Source of the DNA: Candidatus Calescibacterium sp.
Lineage (GTDB): Bacteria; Calescibacteriota; Calescibacteriia; Calescibacteriales; Calescibacteriaceae
DNA: 64,000 nucleotides
Direction: 5' to 3'
Assembly (NCBI GenBank): GCA_025060505.1
Contig: JANXBU010000009.1
Span: 15,319 to 79,318, forward strand
Shown piece by piece: positions 15,819 through 24,362 of this stretch. The position numbers and the translations under genes are program-made. Position 1 is the stretch's first letter. Each line of letters starts with the position of its first letter. The notes below the pieces were generated by a model, which worked only from the letters and a program-made list of their open reading frames with translations, was not told the origin of the DNA and did no database searches.

Positions 15819-18155
15819 ATGAGGCCACATTTTAAAAATATGAAATATAAGTTCCTATATCTTGTATCTTTTTTAGTGATTCTCTCTTGGTGCAAAGATC
15901 AAAAGAAAGAAGAAATAAAAACAGGTGTTCAATTTCCTCCTGATGCCCAGTATGTTGTAATATTTGGCCAATCAAGTCACCTTGACATATCTTGGTTTTA
16001 CACATCAGAGGAGTATTATGAAAAGCTTGTAAGAAAAATCTTCATAAAAACAGTCGAGTTTCTCAAACAGGACGCAATACATACATCATTTTTCGCTGAA
16101 GCTTTTTGGATTGACAAATTCTTAAATGAAAACTTACCAGAGAAAGATGATTTCTTGAAATTCATAAAAGAAGGTAGAATAAAAATAGAAGGAGGAGGAG
16201 TCGGAACAGATGATCAGCTGGTTGTTCCAACAGAAGGAATAATAAGAAACTACATCACAGGACGAAAAAGAATGAATCAAATAGGTATCCAAACTACACA
16301 GAACGCCTGGGTCCCCGATTCCTTTGGATTTCCGCCTTCAACGCCTGATTTATATAAAATCATGGGTTTTGACTCAATAGGAATCGCAAGAGTCAATGGA
16401 TTTTCTGCTCCAACGTCTGTGTATTATCTCAAACCACTGATTGATGGATCTTTTGAAATACCAAAAAACATGGTGAATAAAGATTCAGGTGGATGGGAAC
16501 TTATTGAAAAAGGTCAGCTTTTCATATGGAAAGGATTATATGGAACCGAGATAATCGTATACTGGATGCCCTTCCTTTACGGAATAGGCTCATCTTTGTT
16601 TTGCAAATCTGGTCTCGCTCCAAATGTTTACCTCAATCCAGATATTGAATGTCTGGGTGAAGAAGATAAAGCAAATGAAGAGGAGTTCTCTCAAAAACTC
16701 CAAACATATCTTTCAAAAATCAAACCTAACTCCAAATTTGTTTTTGTGCCTCTCGGATGGGATTTCGAAAAACCTCAGTTCAATCTCGGGAAATACATAA
16801 GATACTGGAATGAAAAATACTATCCTCAGAAAAAAATTTATCTCACATCTGCAAGCTTTTCAGATTACATCGAGCTCGTTAAGAAAGAACAATTACCCGT
16901 GTTTTCTGGAAATCTCGCTCCATACTGGACAGGATATTTTGGCTCGCACGCAAACATAAAAAAATTTATCTTTGAGAAAACTTACAGATTACTTTCAATT
17001 GAGACCATATCAAGCATAAGCAAAATAGCAGGAATAGACATTGATCTGAAGCAATTAGAGCAAAAACTAAGCGAGATATGGTGGTACATGGGAATGATGA
17101 CAAATCACGACACAGGAGCAGGAACACTGTACAAGAAAACTTATCAGAACGAAACAGTAAAACTTATGGAAATAATATCCAAAAAAATAGAAGATCTGGA
17201 AAAAGAAGTTTTTGGCAAAATCGCGCAAAACACACAACAGGGAAAATACATAATATTCAATCCTCTGAGTTTCAAGAGAAAAGAAATTCCAGCTTTCGGA
17301 TTCAAGATAGCAGATAAGCCACCGGAATACAAAATATCTCCTTGTTCAACAACAGAAGCAGCTGGACTAAAAATTTCCACAGTTCTTTGGCAAGACGATG
17401 GTGGATCCTGGAGAATCGGTTCCGAAACTCCACCTGGAAAATTTCAGGAAACAGAACTCAAAGTTCCTACACAAGCAAAATGCGAACTCATAGATGACAA
17501 GACAAACATATCTATTAAAGCTGAATCAATACCTCTTGGACACTCTCTGACAGTGAGAATATCTTTTCCTTCAAAGATCACCAGAATAAAGGTTGAACAA
17601 CATCTGGATCTTATAGAGTTTGAAAACAGGTACCTTGTTTACACACCAACATTTATACCATATCTCACTTTCTTCAAAGTTTATACCGAAGATGGTAAAA
17701 GCTATACCTTCTCCACAAAGGGAGCAAAAGGAGTTGCAAAAACATCTGAAAACTCGGTAGACGCTTTTATTGGAAGAAACGTTCGCTTCGAAAAACACGA
17801 TATTCTCGGTCCGATTGGAGACATGAGCGAAGATGGTCCATTTGAAATCGAAATACAGATAACACAAGACACAGATGAACTCAGTTCATTTTTTTCATCC
17901 TACTCATTCCATTTTCCACTGATAGCTATTGAAGGTAAAAGCGAAAAAACAAACTTTCAACCTGAACTCTCTGTTATGAATATAAGCGATAACCTTGGAA
18001 TACTTTTTTCATCAATAGGAGTGAATCACATAAGAACTGTTCTCCCGTCAAAGACAATAAAATTCCAGAGTAATATCTTCAAGTCATCAAATCCTATCTC
18101 TCCTTTGACACTGAAAACTTCGGAGCTTTCAAACACATTTGAGCTCATAAAGTAG
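15819..18155 (+). CDS. GH38-family (alpha-mannosidase-like) lipoprotein
   Basis: The 778-residue protein begins with a signal ending in FLVILSWC, a plausible lipobox (Cys at 25 from ATG 15819; a shorter start at 15840 is possible). The catalytic domain shows GH38 features: SSHLDISW (metal-binding His/Asp), WVPDSFGFPPSTP (the Asp of the PDxFG motif is the expected nucleophile) and MTNHDTGAGT (metal-binding His-Asp). A C-terminal strand-rich domain follows, as in the family. GH38 enzymes cleave alpha-mannosides; the true sugar is unknown. Lipid anchoring implies action in the periplasm or at the surface. It stands alone, with no sugar transporter beside it. Confidence 0.78.
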   Translation: MRPHFKNMKYKFLYLVSFLVILSWCKDQKKEEIKTGVQFPPDAQYVVIFGQSSHLDISWFYTSEEYYEKLVRKIFIKTVEFLKQDAIHTSFFAEAFWIDKFLNENLPEKDDFLKFIKEGRIKIEGGGVGTDDQLVVPTEGIIRNYITGRKRMNQIGIQTTQNAWVPDSFGFPPSTPDLYKIMGFDSIGIARVNGFSAPTSVYYLKPLIDGSFEIPKNMVNKDSGGWELIEKGQLFIWKGLYGTEIIVYWMPFLYGIGSSLFCKSGLAPNVYLNPDIECLGEEDKANEEEFSQKLQTYLSKIKPNSKFVFVPLGWDFEKPQFNLGKYIRYWNEKYYPQKKIYLTSASFSDYIELVKKEQLPVFSGNLAPYWTGYFGSHANIKKFIFEKTYRLLSIETISSISKIAGIDIDLKQLEQKLSEIWWYMGMMTNHDTGAGTLYKKTYQNETVKLMEIISKKIEDLEKEVFGKIAQNTQQGKYIIFNPLSFKRKEIPAFGFKIADKPPEYKISPCSTTEAAGLKISTVLWQDDGGSWRIGSETPPGKFQETELKVPTQAKCELIDDKTNISIKAESIPLGHSLTVRISFPSKITRIKVEQHLDLIEFENRYLVYTPTFIPYLTFFKVYTEDGKSYTFSTKGAKGVAKTSENSVDAFIGRNVRFEKHDILGPIGDMSEDGPFEIEIQITQDTDELSSFFSSYSFHFPLIAIEGKSEKTNFQPELSVMNISDNLGILFSSIGVNHIRTVLPSKTIKFQSNIFKSSNPISPLTLKTSELSNTFELIK

Positions 18156-18406
18156 TGAATATTAAGTAATGAATATTTAGATTTGCTCTAAATCATCCTT
18201 CTTTCACATATCTAGAATAATCAAACAAAAAATACAATCATACAGAAACATCTGATAAAGCAGAGCCAAGCACACAATCAAATTCAAAGAAAACAGTAAT
18301 CTTCAAGGTAATCAATTCGGGATATCTGACTCAGAACAGATATAAAGAACAATCAACCTACTGAAATTAAAAGAAATTGATTCAAAAATAACTAATATGA
18401 AAGACT

Positions 18407-20143
18407 ATGAGCGAGATTCATTTTCTTTTGGACTTTTTAAAACACCTTCTCAGACAAAAGAGTTTGCTTGTTTTAGCTATTCTGTTCATAGGAATCGATG
18501 TAGGGTCGGAACTTCTCATTCCGATAATACTCAAAGATTTTCTTGACTCTCCGGAGAAAAATCTACTGAGCTTTTCTCTTGTTCTCATAGGTGTAATATC
18601 TACCAATGCCGCTTCAAGATACTTTTCAATATACCTTACAAACAAGGTCGGGCAGAACATACTACATAGCATAAGAAATAATCTGTTCTCTCATATCACA
18701 AAACTGAAAATGAGATTTTTTGATAAGAATCAATCAGGAAAGCTTGTTATAAGAGTCATAAACGATGTGGAAAATCTCAATGAACTTTTTGTATCTGGTC
18801 TTATTACATTCGTTGCAGATATACTGATAATCTTTGGTATCATCACAATTATGTTCATTTTGAACTTCAAATTAGCTCTCGTTTCTTTGGCGGTCTTCCC
18901 ATTTATGATATACACCATTGTAGTCTTCAGAAAGAAAGCCTCTGAGATATATCTTTCAATCAGAAAAAAAATATCAGAGCTCAATTCATTTACAGCCGAA
19001 GCCATAACTGGAATAAAAACGGTCAAGATAATCCCTGGATACATATTCTCAAGCAGAAAATTCAGAAAACTCAATGAAGATTACTCAAATGAAGTAAATC
19101 GTTCAATAATACTCTATTCGTTTTTCTTTTCATCAATTATATTCTTCTCATCGCTTTCACTTGCAGGAGTTTTCCTATACGGTGGTATAAAAATACTCCT
19201 TGAAGAGCTCACGTTCGGAACTTTCATAGCTTTCTGGTATGCTGTCAACAAGCTCTATGATCCTGTTTGGGATTTCAGCGAAAAATATAATATATTCCAA
19301 GTAGCAGTCGCATCAGCAAAGAGAATGAAAGAAATATTGAACGAACCAGAAGAAACAGCAAACGAAGAAATTCAACCAGCAGAATACGAAAAAACCAATG
19401 GAAGATCCAACAACGGAAAATTCAGTATTTCAATAACTACACCTCAGTACAACGAAATGAACTGGAAAATAGAGTTCTCAGATGTACATTTTTCCTACGA
19501 TGGAAATAAAGAAGTTCTAAAAGGAGTCAGCTTCACCTTGGAACCTCGTGAAAAAGTATCAATAGTCGGAGTGACGGGAGCTGGCAAAACAACAATAGCT
19601 AATCTGCTGACAAGAATGTATGAACCTCAGAAAGGCAAAATACTTCTGGACGGCAAAGACATAAGAGAATATCCGCTAAACTTCATAAGAAAAAACATAT
19701 GCTTTGTTCATCAAGATATATTCATTCTGTCGGGAACGGTACTAGAAAACATAACATTTGGTCAATATGATGAGAACAAGATAGACAAAATAGTCAAAAT
19801 AATGAAAGCAGCTGAAATAAACATTCCTCTTTCAAGAGAAATCTCAGAAGACGGCGTCGGACTATCATCTGGTGAAAAACAAATAATATCTATACTGAGA
19901 GCAATATACCGCGATCCGAGAGTCATAATATTTGATGAAGCCACAGCATTTGTTGACATTGAAACCGAGCGGAAAATTTCCTATATACTTGAAAACATCC
20001 TCAAAGACAAAACTATAATAAAAATAGCCCACAGAATATCAACAGCACTGGAATCAGATAAGATAATTCTTATAAAGGATGGAAAAGCTCATGTTTTCAA
20101 AAAACTCAAAAGAAAAGAACTGATAAATATCCTTGGTATATAA
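18407..20143 (+). CDS. ABC exporter, fused membrane and ATPase domains
   Basis: The 578-residue protein has six hydrophobic segments in residues 15-300 (type IV ABC exporter fold) and a nucleotide-binding domain from about 345: Walker A GVTGAGKTT, Q-loop in CFVHQDIF, signature LSSGEKQ (usual LSGGQ), Walker B VIIFDEATAF and the switch in IAHR. Half-transporters of this kind act as homo- or heterodimers exporting lipids, peptides or drugs. It lies 7 bases before an acyl-CoA-ligase-like gene on the same strand, hinting at a lipid-type substrate. A related exporter is at 52571-54241, but the two are not adjacent. Confidence 0.85.
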   Translation: MSEIHFLLDFLKHLLRQKSLLVLAILFIGIDVGSELLIPIILKDFLDSPEKNLLSFSLVLIGVISTNAASRYFSIYLTNKVGQNILHSIRNNLFSHITKLKMRFFDKNQSGKLVIRVINDVENLNELFVSGLITFVADILIIFGIITIMFILNFKLALVSLAVFPFMIYTIVVFRKKASEIYLSIRKKISELNSFTAEAITGIKTVKIIPGYIFSSRKFRKLNEDYSNEVNRSIILYSFFFSSIIFFSSLSLAGVFLYGGIKILLEELTFGTFIAFWYAVNKLYDPVWDFSEKYNIFQVAVASAKRMKEILNEPEETANEEIQPAEYEKTNGRSNNGKFSISITTPQYNEMNWKIEFSDVHFSYDGNKEVLKGVSFTLEPREKVSIVGVTGAGKTTIANLLTRMYEPQKGKILLDGKDIREYPLNFIRKNICFVHQDIFILSGTVLENITFGQYDENKIDKIVKIMKAAEINIPLSREISEDGVGLSSGEKQIISILRAIYRDPRVIIFDEATAFVDIETERKISYILENILKDKTIIKIAHRISTALESDKIILIKDGKAHVFKKLKRKELINILGI

Positions 20144-20150
20144 TACAACT

Positions 20151-21608
20151 ATGGCATGGGAAATTCCGTTTCAGTTCAATATGGGACAAGCTATGCTCTC
20201 TTCTCCAGATGAAGATGGTTTAGCTTTTATATACTATGATGGCAAGGAAAAGCTTGAATTCACATATCATCAAACAAAAATAATATCAAGAAAGATAGGT
20301 GGTTTCATAAAAAGCAAGGTTGAAAAAACCCAGTCAATAGTCGCTCTGATAAGCGAACCCATTCCTGAACTTCTTTTCACTCACATTGGAGTTTATCTCA
20401 GCGGGAACATCTCAATGCCAATATCTCCCGTTCTCGGTGACGAGCTTCTGAGAAAAAGGATGGTGAAAGCTAGGCCAAAAATAATTTTCTGTAGTAAAAG
20501 CAACTTTGAAAGGTTACAAGATATCGCAAAAGAGATAGAATCAGAAATCTACACCATAGAAGATATCAAGAACACAGTAGTCTCAGCAAAAGAAATAGAA
20601 TCAGCAACCACATATCCAGAAACTCCGGCTATAATACTCTTTACATCTGGAAGTGAAAAAGAACCAAAGGGAGTAATTCACGGACACAAGATACTTCTTG
20701 CAAGAAGTGTGATATTCAAGTATATGGTTCAGGAAATAAACGGACTTATATGGGATATTGCAGACTGGGGCTGGATGGCCGGGATGTTCTATGGACCATT
20801 TCCAGCAATGTATCTCAAGAAACCATTTTTGATTTACCGAATGAAAAAGTTTGACCCAGATGAAGCGCTACACATAATAAAGAAATTCAACATCAAGATT
20901 GTGTTTATGCCACCGACTGCTCTGAGGATAATCCAGAAGGAAAGCAACAAACAAAGATTTGATTACCAAATAGAATCACTTCTGACCGCTGGAGAGTATG
21001 TTGGAGAAGGTTTGTTCGAATGGAGCAAATCTTTCTTCGGAATAGAACCAACCGAATTTTATAGTCAAACCGAAGGAGGACCAATTATAGCCAATTCACC
21101 AAAACTATTCAGACCAAAGCCCGCCTCAATGGGAAAGACAATACCTGGAGTGGCGGTAAAGCTCGTGGATGAAAAAGGAAATGAAATAAACAAACCTGGA
21201 GAAATAGGAGATATATGCATCAGCATATCTTCTCCTATATCTATGCTTGGATATTTCGGAGAAGATCTCAAAACAGAATTCGGATGGTTCAAAACCGGAG
21301 ACACAGCTTACTTTGATGATCAAGGATATTTTTTCTACAAAGGTAGAAAAGATAAAATCATAAAGACCTCCGGATACCGTATATCACCAGAAGAAGTAGA
21401 AGATGTAGTGCGTAGATATGCTGGAACAGAATGTGTCGTTATTCCAGAACAAGATGAAACCAGACAATATATCCTGAAAATACTTACAAAAGATGAAAAC
21501 GAAAAGATAGCTATGGTGGTCAGAAAATACATAGGCCCACATATAAAGTTCAGTATTGAGAAAGTCGATGAATTTCCAAAAACTATTACAGGAAAGATCA
21601 GAAGATGA
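20151..21608 (+). CDS. AMP-forming acyl-CoA synthetase (acetyl/medium-chain type)
   Basis: Start chosen at ATG 20151, 7 bases after the ABC gene stop; a TTG at 20133 would overlap that gene. The 485-residue enzyme has the P-loop FTSGSEKEPKGVIHGH, the WGWMAGMFYGP segment typical of the acetyl-/medium-chain acyl-CoA synthetase group, FYSQTEGGP, WFKTGDTAYFDDQGY, YKGRKDKIIKTSGYRISPEEVE, and it ends in FPKTITGKIRR with the catalytic Lys. The stop comes directly after that motif, so the C-terminal tail is very short. Organic-acid activation is expected; the substrate cannot be set. Confidence 0.85.
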   Translation: MAWEIPFQFNMGQAMLSSPDEDGLAFIYYDGKEKLEFTYHQTKIISRKIGGFIKSKVEKTQSIVALISEPIPELLFTHIGVYLSGNISMPISPVLGDELLRKRMVKARPKIIFCSKSNFERLQDIAKEIESEIYTIEDIKNTVVSAKEIESATTYPETPAIILFTSGSEKEPKGVIHGHKILLARSVIFKYMVQEINGLIWDIADWGWMAGMFYGPFPAMYLKKPFLIYRMKKFDPDEALHIIKKFNIKIVFMPPTALRIIQKESNKQRFDYQIESLLTAGEYVGEGLFEWSKSFFGIEPTEFYSQTEGGPIIANSPKLFRPKPASMGKTIPGVAVKLVDEKGNEINKPGEIGDICISISSPISMLGYFGEDLKTEFGWFKTGDTAYFDDQGYFFYKGRKDKIIKTSGYRISPEEVEDVVRRYAGTECVVIPEQDETRQYILKILTKDENEKIAMVVRKYIGPHIKFSIEKVDEFPKTITGKIRR

Positions 21609-21784
21609 AAATAGTAAGAAAAAAATAAAAAATCAAGAAAAAACAGACGATCTCAGTATATACGATTCACCAGATTGCTCAAGAAAAGTTCAAAATTTAA
21701 TATACTCTATTGAATTGACTAAGGTAAAGCACTCAGAAATACGGAAAAACACAGCGGCTCTGTAATGGTTCAGGAGGTAGATTT

Positions 21785-21832
21785 ATGGAACTCAGAGCAA
21801 AAGCTATTTTGAAAGCTGGTATCCTTCTTTAG
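21785..21832 (+). CDS. 15-codon mini-ORF with a strong ribosome binding site
   Basis: AGGAGG (21772-21777) is spaced 7 bases from ATG 21785, which opens MELRAKAILKAGILL and a stop at 21830-21832. It is among the best Shine-Dalgarno sites in the window, yet it leads only 15 codons and overlaps the 3' end of the opposing rhodanese gene. It could be a leader peptide, the stub of a truncated gene or chance. Nothing downstream on the same strand looks attenuated by it. Confidence 0.25.
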   Translation: MELRAKAILKAGILL

Positions 21833-22211
21833 TCCAATCTTTAACTCCGCCAGCATTCAGAACATTTTTGTAGCCCATTTTAAGAAGCGTACTTTTTGCT
21901 ATGTCTGACCTTCTTCCGGATCTACAATAGAGTATGATTGTTGTGTTTTTATCATTGACACCCATCTGCGGGAGTTTGTCTATCTGATCATGCGGAATAT
22001 TCATATCTGTGCCCGGAATGTATCCTTCCTTATGTTCTTCACTAGTTCTTACATCAATAAGAACAAACGATTTCTTACCCTCTTTTCTCTCTTGAAGAAG
22101 CTTATTAAGTTCCTTGGCATGTATATCATGAGCTACAGCTCTTGATGGGAAGAAAATGAATATGCCAAAAGCCAAAATACCCAAAAAGCCAAAAAGTAAT
22201 ATGCTTTTCAT
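21804..22211 (-). CDS. Periplasmic rhodanese-like sulfurtransferase
   Basis: The 135-residue protein has an N-terminal hydrophobic signal or anchor (LLFGFLGILAFGIFIFF) followed by one rhodanese domain: FVLIDVRTSEEHKEGYIPG, then the active-site loop YCRSGRRS with the persulfide-forming Cys, and NAGGVKDW at the end. Single-domain exported rhodaneses carry sulfur or cyanide-type persulfides outside the cytosol. No sulfur-metabolism neighbour is visible. The gene converges on the acyl-CoA synthetase gene. Confidence 0.88.
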   Translation of the reverse strand: MKSILLFGFLGILAFGIFIFFPSRAVAHDIHAKELNKLLQERKEGKKSFVLIDVRTSEEHKEGYIPGTDMNIPHDQIDKLPQMGVNDKNTTIILYCRSGRRSDIAKSTLLKMGYKNVLNAGGVKDWTKEGYQLSK

Positions 22212-22378
22212 TTTAATCCATAAAAATTAACAATTGCTTCAATAGATAAGATATTTACAAACAATTCAGTAAAGATATCTATCTGATAAGCGTTTCTGCA
22301 AGGATCTGAACCATCAACAATTAACAAACTGAAAATCCTCAATCCAAATGAATAATGGAAAATATGAAAAACTAAATA

Positions 22379-23479
22379 ATGGTGGATAGAAAAAACATTC
22401 GCAAAAACATAACCATAAAAGTTCGCGGAAAGATAATTGAAATAAATACTCAGAATCTGCTGAATAACATAAGAATAGTGAAAGAAAAAGTAAAAGGCGG
22501 AACGAAAATATTTTCTGTCATAAAATCTAATGCCTACGGGCACGGAATAAAAAATATAGTCCCTCTGATAGATGAGTTTGTTGATGGTTGGTGTGTGATA
22601 AGCTTGGAGGAAGCTCTACTTACAAGAAAACTTTCAAAAAAAGAAATAGTAATTCTGAAAGGAACTTCAGACAAAACTGAGACAAAAGAAGCAGCTGAAA
22701 AAAAATTCACAATAGTTGCAAGAGATCTAATAGACCTCGAACAGAAAATGAAATCAAGAGTTCCGAACCTTTTGGTCAAATTTGATACTGGGATGGGAAG
22801 ACTCGGGATACTCCCAGATGAGATTGATAAATTTGAAGATATAGTACAAAAATACAAAGGAAAAAGTAGGATCAAGGGCATTATAACTCACTTTGCCTAC
22901 TCTGATTTCGGAGATCCGAACTTCATAAAAAAACAAAATGAGATTTTTGATCATATATCCCAGAGAGTTGAGAAATTTCTCGGTAAGAGAATAATCAGAA
23001 CAATTTCAAACTCAGCCGGAACACTTATAGGAGACGACTTCCATAAAGACATTGTGAGACCGGGAATATGTATTTACGGAATTTCACCATTCGGAAAAGA
23101 AAAAGATTTTTCACTCAAACCAGCTATGTCTGTAAAATCAAGAGTTCTAACAATCAAAGAGATACCAAAAGGTTGGAGTGTTGGATATTCAAGAAAATTC
23201 ATCGCAAACGAGAGAACAAAAATAGCTGTTATTGACATAGGATATTCAGACGGAATACCCCGGATATTGTGGGAACAAGGTTTTGTTTCAATAAACGGAA
23301 AAAGATTCAAAATAATCGGAGTTATTTCTATGGATATGTTGTGCTCTCTTTGTGACAATTCGGTAAAGCCTCAGGATGAAGTTCAAATAATCGGAGACGA
23401 TATATCAATTTATGAAGTTGCGGAAAAAGCACAAACAATTCCATATGAGATTCTCTGCTCGGTTGGTCTGAAAACTTAA
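22379..23479 (+). CDS. alr: Alanine racemase
   Basis: The 366-residue PLP enzyme makes D-alanine for peptidoglycan. The PLP Lys is in VIKSNAYGHG (K49), the second catalytic Tyr is in SVGYSRKF, and RPGICIYGISP, DIGYSDGIPR and VISMDM are family motifs. The extra N-terminal 18 residues before the barrel begins (GKIIEINTQNLLNN) make the start at 22379 uncertain, and there is no Shine-Dalgarno. A hairpin plus T-rich run after its stop may end the transcript. It converges on yggS, another PLP protein. Confidence 0.92.
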   Translation: MVDRKNIRKNITIKVRGKIIEINTQNLLNNIRIVKEKVKGGTKIFSVIKSNAYGHGIKNIVPLIDEFVDGWCVISLEEALLTRKLSKKEIVILKGTSDKTETKEAAEKKFTIVARDLIDLEQKMKSRVPNLLVKFDTGMGRLGILPDEIDKFEDIVQKYKGKSRIKGIITHFAYSDFGDPNFIKKQNEIFDHISQRVEKFLGKRIIRTISNSAGTLIGDDFHKDIVRPGICIYGISPFGKEKDFSLKPAMSVKSRVLTIKEIPKGWSVGYSRKFIANERTKIAVIDIGYSDGIPRILWEQGFVSINGKRFKIIGVISMDMLCSLCDNSVKPQDEVQIIGDDISIYEVAEKAQTIPYEILCSVGLKT

Positions 23480-23594
23480 TTTTTATCTCGTCATAGCAGT
23501 TTTTAAGATTAGATTTCAGATTCGGTATTTTCTAAGAATGTAATCCGTATTTGCAACAGGACAATATTTCAACTAGTATTTTTCACAGAGGATT

Positions 23595-23631
23595 GAATCA
23601 CTGCCATGGCGTGATTCTTCTTATTTTCTTT
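23595..23631 (+). terminator. Likely intrinsic terminator for alr
   Basis: GAATCAC / GTGATTC form a perfect 7-bp stem, extended by GCC/GGC past a bulged T, followed by the T-rich TTCTTATTTTCTTT. The run lies just inside the 3' end of the opposing yggS gene. Confidence 0.5.
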
Positions 23632-24319
23632 CACCAAATATAGCTCTTCCAATTCTAACGAAACTTGCTCCTTCCTCAATGGCTACTTCAAAATCATCCG
23701 TCATACCCATAGAAAGTTCAGGCAAGTTATAGCCTTGTGAAATAAGTTTATCTCTTATTTTTCTCATACGAACAAAGTACTGCCTTGCTTTCTCTGGATC
23801 ATCTGATGGCGGTGGAATTGTCATAAGACCAACAAGCTCAATACTCTTTGGAGAAATCTCAAAAAATCTTTTTATGAATTCAAAAATCTGCTCCTCGTAT
23901 ATTCCAGATTTTGTTTTTTCCTCTCCTATATTGATCTGAACAAAACACTTTATCTTCTTTCCGTTGTATCTTTTTTCAAACTCAATAATATGATTTTCGG
24001 AAGACAAAGAATGAACAAAGGAGAAGCTTTGATATATGTTTTTTATCTTATTGCTCTGTATCCTTCCTATAAAGTGCCATGTTATATCAAGATCTCCAAG
24101 TTCATTCATCTTTGGAAATGCTTCCTGAAAATAGTTTTCTCCAAAGTCTCTTATGCCTGCCTCGTATGCATACCTTATATACTCCGGTGGAAATGTTTTG
24201 GAAACAGCAACGATTCTAACATCAGACGGTCTACGTCCAGCTCTCAGACAAGCTGATTTTACCCTTTCAAGAACACTCTGAACATTTTGAATTATTCTTT
24301 GCCTCAGATCATTAGACAT
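23621..24319 (-). CDS. yggS: YggS/PROSC-type PLP homeostasis protein
   Basis: Start chosen at ATG 24319 (MSNDLRQR); a TTG at 24352 extends the frame by 11 codons. The 232-residue single-domain TIM barrel has the PLP Lys in VAVSKTFPPE (K41), then FGENYFQE, WHFIGRIQSNK, NIGEEKTKSGI, GLMTIPPP and SMGMTDDFEVAIEEGASFVRIG. The family binds PLP without known catalysis and balances PLP and amino-acid pools. The aconitase gene on the same strand ends about 40 bases upstream of this start, so the two may be cotranscribed. Confidence 0.93.
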   Translation of the reverse strand: MSNDLRQRIIQNVQSVLERVKSACLRAGRRPSDVRIVAVSKTFPPEYIRYAYEAGIRDFGENYFQEAFPKMNELGDLDITWHFIGRIQSNKIKNIYQSFSFVHSLSSENHIIEFEKRYNGKKIKCFVQINIGEEKTKSGIYEEQIFEFIKRFFEISPKSIELVGLMTIPPPSDDPEKARQYFVRMRKIRDKLISQGYNLPELSMGMTDDFEVAIEEGASFVRIGRAIFGERK

Positions 24320-24362
24320 ATTGAACAACCAAAGAACAGATTCATTTATCAACTTTTGTAAA

